Positions 12,101 to 24,100 of a stretch of DNA of 64,000 nt are shown here, in pieces; within the stretch, counting starts at the first letter, position 1, and every line of letters begins with the position of its first letter. Source of the DNA: Plazaster borealis (taxonomy: Eukaryota > Echinodermata > Asteroidea > Forcipulatida > Labidiasteridae). Under the pieces are notes generated by a model. That model saw only the letters and a program-made list of their open reading frames with translations. It did no database searches and was not told where the DNA came from. Both the position numbers and the translations under genes were made by a program. The DNA lies in assembly GCA_021014325.1 (NCBI GenBank), contig JAJGQC010000659.1, forward strand, positions 62,001-126,000, in the 5' to 3' direction.

Positions 12101-15100
12101 GTTGACCCGAGGGCTGCTGCTGATCACAGTACAGGCTATGGATGCAGTTAGGTGGAGCTGGGCCTATTCCTTTGTTTCTCATTATATGATTTTTGTATGA
12201 AATAGTTGCCAACATTTTTGTTTGGAAGTGAAGCAATGTTATCGGGATGGTCTGGTTCAAAGTAAATGATAGCAGTCCGTTATATCTAGACAATAACAGT
12301 GAACTCAAATATGTTTATCTTTTAAATAAATAAACAAAGAAATCATTTAGCTCACCTATAACAATTAATCTTAGTAGCGCCTGATTTCCTGTAGCACGTT
12401 CATGTTTATAATGACACTCATAAATACCACTGTCGCTTGTACTAGCGCTGCTTATATTAAATTGCAGGATGTCTTGTTTCATCGTAGTACCGCCATTTAT
12501 TCTCCATTTGCTCTCTGAAATAGTGTCTTTCTTTGTGTTTCTTGTAACGGTAAGACTAACAGCATCCCCACGGTTTACAGTACGACTTACGAAGGTTGGT
12601 AGAAGGGATGCTGTGGATGTCAACAATTAATGACAAAATATAATACAACATTGCAATAATTTCCCTTTGGTTTGTTTATGGCATAATAAGCATAATGTTG
12701 TTTTAGAATAATTCATTTTATCGCCTAACGATCAATCGCTTTATACGCAGGAAGACAGTTTCTCATGTCACGGCGGTACGCATGCATGTATTGTTTTATT
12801 ATTGACAAAACATTGACAACCTAAGCCGGCCTCAGGTCGACCTACGATTTTCTTGCGCACGCACGATGTCCCAAATACTCACAGGTCGACTGCGATTGGT
12901 TCCCGACCGTCGGGATCACGTCGTACAAACTGAAATTGTTCTACTCTTGCGACAATGTTTAAATTTTAATGTTATTAATAATAAATGATATGAGGGTTTA
13001 AAAAACATTCTCCAGACTGTTAGAAAATGATATAAGGCACATGGCTTCTTTAAGCCTCTGTATTTTTTTGCCCAGAATGCTCAGCAGAATTTTAAGTCAC
13101 ATGATTTTATCATCATGAATTGTGAATTGAAAAATTGTTCGATGAAACTTTTTCGGCGGGCAAATTTTTTTTTATGGCCCCGACAGTATGACATATTTTT
13201 GTACCTTGTAGAAATGCCTAAAATACCACAAATTTTTGCAATACAGGTGCAACTTGCCAGTGGAGCCTCACATAATTCTAAGTTTTGGTCAAAGGAGAGG
13301 AGACTCTTTGCTTGGCAAGTCAAACCACAAAAATTGTATCTAGGGACTGTTTACATCGCGCGCAGAGAGGTAAAAGATTTGCATCGATTTCAGGGACGCC
13401 CTGAAAACAGGACCTCCTACGGTATAATGTATTGGGAAAAATATAATTATGAATGTGTTACAAATTATGTTATACAAATTATAAGCAGTTTTGACGCGGT
13501 ACAGGAAAAGCAACCAATGGCTTCAATTCTTGCGTTGCTGGGGACGCTTGAGCAAGCGGGAAAGTTGGGGGATAAATCACTTTCGTCATAGTCTTGCCAT
13601 TGAATGCATGAAAATGATTTGCGGGGATTGTAAAGTTTTTAAAATCCTCTTTGGAATTAGTATTTTAGAATTGGTGTTAATTTTATACGACAGCTGAGCT
13701 GTGGAATATATGTTTAGTTGTTTTTAGGCATACCTTGACGGAGGAATTATTTAATTTTCATGCATTCTTTTCGGTCGACCAACGAATTCAATTTTTGTCG
13801 GCTAGCAATCATGCGCTGAGAGCTGTGCTGTCTATTGTTTTTTTTTTTTTTTCTTCTAAATCCTCATTTACGGGGACGGATGGAACCGCGACTGTGTAAA
13901 GTTCTTGCTGTAGTAAGCAGATAATTGGATCATAATTACGTCTTGTGCTGGAATGGTTGGTAGGCCCAACGAATTGAGACAATCATTGTTTGCATCTGAC
14001 ACCTGCAACTTCGAACCTGGTGAAGCGTTAACTGTTTCAAACGGTTGACGTCCAGTCAACAGTGTCAGGCCGTGGAGACGGACCTCTGGACTGGGGAACA
14101 CCAGAAATGCCGCCAACTATTTAATCAAGCTTTCATGTAACTTTGGGCGAAGAAGAGATAGGGATGTTTCCTCGTTCGTCGGGTGTTCAGTTGCAATCTA
14201 TTGTAGATGGAGGTAGCAAAAACCGAGCTTGACTCCGTTGGAGTTTGGATACACATGATGAATTGAAAGGAGTCCACTCACCACTGGGGACTTGGGTTCC
14301 ACACGATGACCGTCTGGCCAAGCAATGCACAAAACCGAGCTAAGTTTACATTTTGTAAATTTGTAATAAGTGTTTTACAGGCTAGGACAGGAGTATCTAT
14401 ATTCAAAATCAATGAAGCACATTATGAATATGATATGATTATGAATCACATTCTGAGTTTGATTTTCATTCAGAAGAAAGCCATGTGCAAATAGAACGGA
14501 AGAAAGAAAATTGTTGAACTCTAAAACCTGAAGGGCAGTTCCATGGAAAGGTGGACATTACATGAAAATTTAAACTTCAAGAAACGAAAGTTTAGGCACT
14601 ATAATTTATTTATGTATGAGTTCTAGTTTTGCATTGTGAATTTTTATTTTTTTAAAGCTTTAAGATTTTTCAAAATATGAGCAAAATTGTTTTAAGAACA
14701 ATTATTTGTGCAAAAAATCCATGAAAAAATGGTAATTAGAAATGATATGATATTTCAAAGTAAATAATGGAACAAAACCAAGCTAAATGATTAATTATAT
14801 TGTTATAAGTCATGTTTCTTCCCTGCCCAGAGAGAAAGTTGATATTTCATCGCTGCTTACTACGCTTGGGAATATTATGCATTAGAGACATTGTAACGCG
14901 AGTTACCGAAACACCTACTTTTTTCTCTAATAATTTTTCTGAACTAAATAAAATGGTGAGATTCATTATTTTCTAATTAAACCCAATACTTTAACTTCCT
15001 ATGATGTCATTTTCTGCTAATTCATCCCTATATTTAAAAAAAAATAAGCATCTAAAGGCTGTAACACGAGTTACCATGTAACGCGAGTTACCGTAGGTAA

Positions 15101-18100
15101 CGCGAGTTACCACCAATTTGATGCAGTTTTTCAATACAAATTCCATTTACTTTGGAAGTGTAGTGTACAGCTGGTCGGAATATCCAATGGAATCATACTG
15201 GATGCATCCAACATTTTGTTCACAACATAAATGTACATAAGTTGTACGTGCACCATACTTATACTGTATGTACGGACATGTATGCCAGTGTGTAGCTGGA
15301 TGAGTTAGTTAGTAGTTACATAAGTGGGTAATCCTACTTGTTATCAATTTGTTTTATGTAGTGCATGTTGCAAACTTGACATGAACTTTAGATTTGCATG
15401 CAATGAGGCTTTGTTTTTTCGCAGACAAGCTGTAACGCGAGTTACCCAACGCGAGTTACCGACATGAGAGGTGCTTTCTGTTTTTTTATCAATAGTTTTG
15501 TTATTATTTGAATGTAATCATGCATCATACATGCCTATGTCATAGAAACACAGAAAAGTTTCCATCAGGGTTGCCCAGTTTGAGGAGAATTTGAAAACAT
15601 AGCTGATGTGTTTTTATGTTATGTCCTTTTTATGTAACATGAGTTACCGAAAATAAAGGTGTTGCCAAAGGAAGACAAAAGGTGTTTTTATCTTCTTTTT
15701 TTTTTTTTTTTTTGGGGGGGGGTGGGTTGTTAATCATAACTCTTCTAATGTTCCTCAGAGAAATTCTATTTATCAGACCTCAAAATAAAAGAATACCAGC
15801 CCAAACATTCATGGAACTACCCATTAAATGTAACGCGAGTTACCGTGGAATTGCCCTGAACATGTTGAGCAAAACACAATGAATAGGCTTACAAAACATA
15901 ATTGTTTCAACCATGGGGAGGTAGCCCGCAGGCCTATATTTGCAGTTATGCAATTTCGTTTCTATCAGTATGAAACTGTTTAACTTTGTTTTGTTTCTAC
16001 TAGTACCAGGCCTACTGCTTGCAAGTTGTGATTTTACTTTGAGTTTCAATTTTATTCTGATGAAAATTACTTTGTCGCATTGGCTTTTCCATGCGGTGGC
16101 GTGAGTGAGTTGAATTTGAAGCTTTGTTTTAAGGCGGAGTGAATTGAATTTGAAACTTTGTTTTATTTGTTACAATCGCACTCGCAGCGATCTTGAGTCG
16201 GAAATTATAGCGCTATCTTTACGGGCGCATTGTTGTGAAATTGTGTGGTGCGCACGCGGACTGTATTGTCTGCATAATGGCAATTTTGCGCAATAGCGTA
16301 GAATTGCGCGCGCAGTTTTAACAACTTGCGCGCGTCAATCTATAATAGTAAAATAGTTAACAAATAAAATAAAACCACTCGTTTTTGTATTGCGTTCAAC
16401 AAAAACATTGAATAGTGTCCTATAGGATCAAAAAGTGTACGTTTGTCCATTGCTTTCATGAATTGATGCATATGTACTTTAAATTAAATAATCACTTTAT
16501 CCTTTGTGGTGATGTCACCTCAGGTTATACAGTATATGAAAAATCATTTTCGTTGGGACTTCGATAAACTTGTGCATTCCCAATTTTATGCGTTTGCGAG
16601 AAGGCTTTTCTTGTTACATGTTGTTTTGGTTTGAAAGAAGTATTTTAGGTTGAACTAAAAGTAAAACAATGTTTTTCAACATTGGGAAATTGTTATTGGA
16701 TTCTTTGGAATTTAGCTTCCATACAACGTGATTGGATTCTCATCGACGTCCAACTATTCTGACGTTTTGCAAACTGAGTTTTACAATTCTAACCACTTGT
16801 TTTTACCTTCATCTATGTACAAGGTATTATGGCGTCAAGCTGAGTGTTGCCATGGAGTCTGGTAACCCTGCTCCAATTCCTGACAGCGTGTCTCTGGAAG
16901 AGTTTATATCCTTTTAAAGTGGTTCATGTTGGTATTAACATGTAAAATATAAAAGGTCAGAGAACAAAGTTGGATTTGCTTTGGTGAGAGCTTAATTCAA
17001 TGATGAAAGTACGGTTTTGGTGTGGAAAAGAACCGATGGAATTCGACCATGCACAACGAGAACGACCGCACAAATTGTAGAAATGATGAGCTGGTTTAGT
17101 TGGCAGCCTCTTTGTTTGACAGTAATTTAGTCAGTTTTAATGCTGACATGGTTTGGGTCTGGTGTACCCCCTTTATTTGCCCCTGATGTGTGCAATTTCT
17201 TGTTAAAAACACTTTTGGTTGGTGTTCAAACAATTTAGTAAGTTTTAATGCTGACATGGTTCAGGTCGATGCTGTACCCTTTATTTTGTTTTGGGCGCAG
17301 TGTATGCCCTAAAAGGTTAGGGAGAGGTGTGCCCCGACTAAGGTTTTATGTGCGACAGGATAGCTTAACAGTTGTTGGCATCCGGCACAATTTTATTTAC
17401 AGAAAATAAAAACCAGTTTTGGTTGATGTTGTGGGATGAAATGTTTTAATTTGACAATCTACTGAAGTGGTTTGGCCGGACGGATTTTGGTTACCTCGCA
17501 GTTGATTTGCTTATACCCCAAACTGATATTGTTAGATGTTTAACAAGGTTGGCCAATAATGCTGGGTTGTTCTGTAAAACCCTCAACCACTGTGTGCTAC
17601 TTTCTGAGTGGCTGAATTTAATGTGACCAAAGATGACGTCACTTTGTTTCAACCAATACATGTTAACACTTTCTCCCATTTTATCCGTCGGAAATACATG
17701 CAAATGCATGAAGTCAAACGATATCTGCAGTTAGATGTTTTCGGGATATTGACATATTAATTTAATGATTGTTTTTTTCCAAACTCCATGTCAATAATAA
17801 TTATGTGTTAACATGGTACTTGTAGAGATTCCCATCATCAGGTTGACATGAGATAGCAAGCTTGGGGCCAACCTACGTCACTTTTTCCCAAAGGGTTTTG
17901 TGTTTGCGTTTTCATAGAGTGCTTAAGCAGAAGCTAAATATAAAATAGGCTGCCATAAAGCAACAATAAGCAGGATACCAGTCACAGCTTGAACATTTGA
18001 CATGTTATTTTGGCTGGTACCTCATTCTAGTGAGCGTAATTTTCTTGTGCTTGTGCTTGGCTGCTCTGTGTAATTGGCCCAAGTGTAGGCCTATGCCATT

Positions 18101-21100
18101 CTTTTTAAGAAAATAACTAAAATAAGCAAGGAAACAAACTACCTTTGTTTAACTTAGGAGATATTAGAGATTGGGGAATGTGGAATTATCTATCTTTGTG
18201 GAGATCAATCATGGGCCCACACGTAGGTCTGGTTGCAAAGCTCATTGAAGGAGGGGGGGGGGGGGTCAGACGTGCAGGATAGTCGGGTTCCTAATTCAAT
18301 AGAGGCGCCGTTGCCAGACGCAGCTCTATATCACTAGATGCTGAAGTTGATATAATTTTCGGAGCTGCAATGGCTTCAAATACACATACATGTATTAAAA
18401 CATCTGCTGCATGATGGACTAAAGTTTTGTCCATGATCTGTTTTGATTGGGCCGACGTCAGTAGACGTCCTTCAACGGTTTGTCGCATGGCTATCTGGCG
18501 CAATTGTGCGCAGGATACCCTGGGGGTTGATGGGGGTTGATGGGGGTTGCTCTTAAAGAAAGGGAAGTTGGGAGTATTTGGGGGGTGAAATGTAATGTCA
18601 ATGTCACGGTGAGTTATAGGTAAAGTGTTTCTGCACCGTAACTTGCGTTAGATGTAAATTCTTAACTTGTAATTTAAGTCTGGGTTTGCACTTAGAGAAA
18701 AGAAAGTTGGGATTGTTTTGGGGTTGAAAAGGTCAAAGGTGATGAATTTTACAGGTCAAATGTGAAGATCAAAATGATCGGTTATACGAGCATGGTTCGG
18801 TGATATTTTGCGTTAGCTACAATCTAAGGGCTTTTATTTACTTCAAGTGACAAACCATAATCATTTTAATCAAATCTTTCTCCAGTTCAATAGCATGCCC
18901 TTTATAGTACAAAGATTACCTAAAAATACAAAACAAAAGTTCTCTCTCACCCCAGGAGCCGATTTCACAAAGCAATAAAATTCATCACAAGACAAATTTT
19001 CAGTATCACCATAGTGATTTGTATTGTGACATCACACTTTACTAAGCAACTACGATTGATTTGCAGTTACGATCAATCTTAGATCTTTGTGAAATCGGCC
19101 CCAGGCCTATGATAAATCTGTTTTCTATAATACATCTTCTACACTGCAAAAACTGGGGTGTTAAAATTGACACCGTGGGTGTTGTCACATATATATACCG
19201 AAGAGTGAATCAAAATTGACATCATATGGTGTTAAAATAAGTGTTATTTTAACACCCCATGGTGTAAATTTTGATTCTATTTTGGTACATATATATGTGA
19301 CAACAACAATGGTGTCAATTTTAACACCCCCAAGTTTTTGCCGTGTATAAGATATGTTTAAAAACTACCATTGCCAAAATCACTTTCGATACAACCTTTA
19401 TTCGACGACAAACCCCCTAAGAACTATAGAACATTTGTTTGAATATCACCTTTTATTGTAGCTTTGTAAAATTAAAGTACCTTTGCTCCAAAAACACAAT
19501 GTGTTCAAAGATTTTGTCTACATCTTTTCGTTTCCTACTTCGCCAACTTTCCTTCATAAGGCAAACAACACAATTGTTGAGTAGCCCTCCAGTGAAACTA
19601 TTTGAAGGGGTCGGTCGGTCGGACAAAATCAAGGCATCAGGCCAATGATATATTATAGGCCCCCTTTACAAACAAGGAAATACAGAAACCAAGACATCAA
19701 CAAACAAAGAAATTAATAGACAAAGAAACAAAGTAAGAAAACACATAAATGAAGAAATACAGAAATACCGAAATATACTAATAGTAATAAAGAATTTATT
19801 TAAAAATACACTGATACAAAACAAACAAACGGAAACACGGACATACAAAAAGTATAAACAAACACATTTAAGAAATAAAGAAAAAAGAGATAGATACATA
19901 AAGAAACAAATAAATCGAGAAATAAATAAATACAGAATTTTAGGAACACAAAATAGCGTCGAAATGAAGACTTGGAGAAATTCAAAACCAAGAACCAGAG
20001 GTTATTCCGGTGGAGTTTGATTTTGCAACCATATCCACTCAAGATTGTTCATATCGCTGGGAAGAGCAATGTAATTGCGGATGCTCTGTCCAGAGTTTAG
20101 AATAATGTACATAACCACAATTGGTAATTTATTTATAATGTGCTAAACCAGTAACAGTGTTTGTAAGATTAGTGGTGTTGGCAGATTATTGTAAAATGTC
20201 TAAGTCAGACGTAACTAAACTACTTAAATTTTAAATCATTTTGAAGTTTATATTAACATTTCTTTTCGAAACGAAAATTTCCTTGTGTAAATTTTCTTAT
20301 TTTATGGGGGGAGATGTTATGAGATCCTAATACATGTATATTAGTTACGTGTGTTCAACGCACGCTGTCAATCATTCTTTGTGTGTAAGGTCGTTAACCC
20401 TAGTGGGCGGTGCCGTTGTGAAGGTAATAGAATGATCTAGAGTAGTACTTTCTAGAAAACGACACAAATCCTTTATATATGGGCTAATAGGGGTAAATCT
20501 AGGACGGGACACAAATACTCTAGACTGGTGGAAGCTAAGACTTCGTTGATTGTGATTCAACTCATTGGAGGAGCTTGTGATAGAGTTCGCTTTTGACCGA
20601 GTGCAGTTAAAGAGCTTAATTGGATTCCGGAAAGGACATTTTCGAACTTAATCTACAGTTCGGTATTTTGAGGTCTTTTCCCCATATTTTGTGGCGGGTG
20701 TCAGATTGTGTGCCCGTCGTTGTTCAGTCTTCTTCTGGACATTTTATCGGAGTGAGTTTACCCCGTGATAGCTCAAAGTCACATCGGCAAAGAACTGATT
20801 TATCGCCCATGGAGTTGATCGTTTTAGAGCCAGTGTATGTGATCATCGCTGTGTCTTCTGTTGCTGTGATCCTCGCCTGTATTTCATCCAGGTTGACGTA
20901 TTAGCCCGTAAGATACTTATGTTTTATAAGATCCATTTTAATGTACACTTGTTTTATGCAATCAGTGTATGTTTGTTAAACCAAATCGGTAACTGAAGTG
21001 GTTGATAGTTTTATCATTAAATCACTTGGATTCTGTGTTCTTATACATCAGTGTCACCTTGTTTGATTTCTTTGTTGCATCTGAGAAAATTCAAGCTTTT

Positions 21101-24100
21101 TGAGTGATTTATATTCACGGAGAGTTTGGAGATTTTGGATCGTAACAATTTGGTCTAAATTTTCAAGAAATTCTTCTGGAATTAGGTCATCGAAGTGTTA
21201 AAGCTGTAATTTAATTTAAGTGACGGTATTGAGGCTATTAATTACTCTTTGATATTAATTTTAAACGCCAAATAAACACAGTGTCGCGTAATTTAACATG
21301 CGGTTAGTTTCCTGTGACGAATGTCTGTGAGTAACAGCGGAGTAAACAAACTTTTTTGACCAATAAGATTTCGCGATGACTTCGTTTGCATTCGATCGTT
21401 GGCAATGCCACCCAATTAACAAGAATTGTTTATATTTCAAAGATGTTTATAATGGGCATTTTACCTTTCTTGCTTTATGGGGTAAATTCTTTCTGTGCAC
21501 TAAAAACGTCCAAACAATATACCACAACAATCAATAACCAACCTTTAAGAGCTCATTCTTTCTTTGTTTTTGGTATAGAAGAATGAGGTTGGTAATAAGT
21601 CCAACTTGATGGAGATTGAAGGTCTAATAAGAACGTTGATGTGGGTGGACAACGCATTGATAACGGTGTCTACTATCGTCACAGATAGACACCGTCAGAT
21701 TGCCAAGCACATCCGGGAGAAGGTACACTGTAAAATAATGGGCAAAAATTTACCAAATTTTTACCCAACGTTGCTTAAACTATCAACATGCCCATCTTTT
21801 AGGTACTTTTTTCCCCATCTCAGTTGGGCACTCTGATTGCCAAATAATTTGGTAATATTTCCTTATCAAATGTTTACCCTTTTTCTGGGTATATGATAAA
21901 TTATCAATTACCCATTTATTGGGCGATGATTTTTTACCAATATTTGGTAGAAAGGTTTTGTGTAGCAGTTGGGCAATCATTACTTCATTGGTCAATATTT
22001 ATTGTGTTATCCAACAAATGGTGAACATAATAAAACATTTGATTCACAGTTCCTGCGATGTGTCGTACGTCCATGCATCGAAACGATTTTTTCCACAATG
22101 GCGAGTGGTGGCGAGCTGTGCCCTTGGCGTCTCTCTCAAAAACGTGGGGTTGCCCAGTGGTTTTTTTAGATGCTTTTGAAGGTTAGTTTTTAACTAAATA
22201 ACGTTTGTTTTCTGTTTAGCTGAGTCGTGACAGTTGCAGTGCAAGCAATGCAGTGATAGTGCCATTCGTGTATTGTTGTTTTACATACACATAATGTTTT
22301 AACATTACAATACATGTACACGAATGGCATGATAAAACTGAAAATAATTCAATGGCAGTAGCACTGTGTTGCTTCACGACTGTGTACAACTAAATAGGAA
22401 ACAACACTTTATATTTAGTTAAAAACTAACCTTCAAAAAGTCGTATAACCACTGGGCAACGCCGCTCGTTTAAGAGAGAGGACACGGCCACAGCCACTCC
22501 TCCACTCGCCATGTTGGAAATGATCGTTTTTATGCTTTTGTACCCCATGTGGTTTAACTTTACCCAACTGTATGTGGAAAGATGCCCAACGATGAGGCAG
22601 AAGAATAATGTCTTGCTATATAATGGGTAAACCTGATAAATAATACCCAACTGATGTAGTATATTTACCATTTGTTTAGTGTTTTTGTTTCAGTTAACCA
22701 ACAGGGAAAATGCCACACATGTTGGAAAAAGTATTAACCAACAAACTCACGAATTGTTACCTAGTTTGCCCATTTTCAGATTACCCATCAACTTCTTTGC
22801 CCTTCATTTTTACAGTGTAGTGCCCACATCAGGAGTCAAACACTATTATGATGTTTGGCATGTTGCAAAAGGTGAGAAACCATACGTCTTTCTTTGAAAA
22901 AAGATAATAGCTCAGTGGTGCAAGGGTCCCCTTTTATGTCTAATAAATAGTTCTTTCTCGATAGTTGTAAAAAAAGAGTTGAAGAAATGAGGACCCTGAT
23001 CATCACAGTATTTCTAAATATTAATTTGCACAATGTGTACAATTTTTTTCTTCTATTACACTCCTGCGTAATAGAAGAAAAAAATTGTAATTTTGTTGTA
23101 AACTGAAGATATTGGGTTTGAATTTTAGTATTTTTTTTCAAAATAACACTTCTTAAGAAGAAGCTTGTGGCAATCACAGTAAGCTGTCAGGATGTGGTGT
23201 CATTAATTAAGCCCTGGATTCAGTCGATCATCAATGACATCTACTGGGTGGCTGCCTCTACACATGATGGGGACAAGGAACTGATGCTGGCCAAATTTGA
23301 CAGTGTGCATAATCATCTCCTCAACATACATACTCATGACAATCCAATCTTTCAAAGATGTGCCCATGGACCATTGCCAGAACGTGAATGGTTACAACTA
23401 GGTCAGAATATCTCTTCTTAGCAATTTAATTATTAAAAGTGAAAAAAATCATGTTGGTACAACTTGATAAAACTGCTCTTTATGCATTTTGTTTAAAATA
23501 TCAGTGTTATTTTGAAAAAAAAATACTAAAATTCAAACCCAATATCTTCAGTTTACAACAAAATTAATTACTTTTGTTTTCTTTAAACAAATAGGAACCA
23601 AACCAGCACAAGAGGTAGGAAAAGTTCTTGGTTCCATATATCTTCGAAAGGACGTCCAGATGCTCCCACCTTCAATGCAAACATAGTGTTGAGGGCTTTC
23701 ATTCGGTCATCAATCACTTCGCACACAAAATGTATGTGTTTTCTCTGTGCAGGTTAGTGATTAATATTCTGTTGACAACCACTTGTACAATTAATTTACT
23801 ATAATAAAAAAGCAGTTTAAAGAGTTACTGATTTATAACTCGATGACCTGAATTAAGTTAATGACCTGAATTGACTTGAAAATGAGATACAACTTGACTT
23901 GGCCAAGACAAGTGACTTGACTTGGATTTAGACAGATGTTTGATTTTATTATGTTTGCATATTTGTATTAAATTCAGACTATGTGAATAGAGGCATACAA
24001 ATGCTGCACTTCTATGCCAGGAGAGAGACAAGACGTCCAGGGAGATGTATCCACAGCTAGTCTCCAATCCTGGCACAATATCTAGCACTCGGACTCGACC

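Noticed and set aside
13868..14116. Minus-strand open frame in intron 2 with acceptor-like CCCAG and donor-like GCAG|GTGT
   Set aside because: The implied exon (14003-14090, 88 bases) is not in phase 1-1 with its neighbours, and exons 2 and 3 already join perfectly without it.
19666..20042. Hydrophobic minus-strand frames resembling membrane proteins
   Set aside because: They come from an AAATA/GAAA-rich low-complexity stretch read in antisense.
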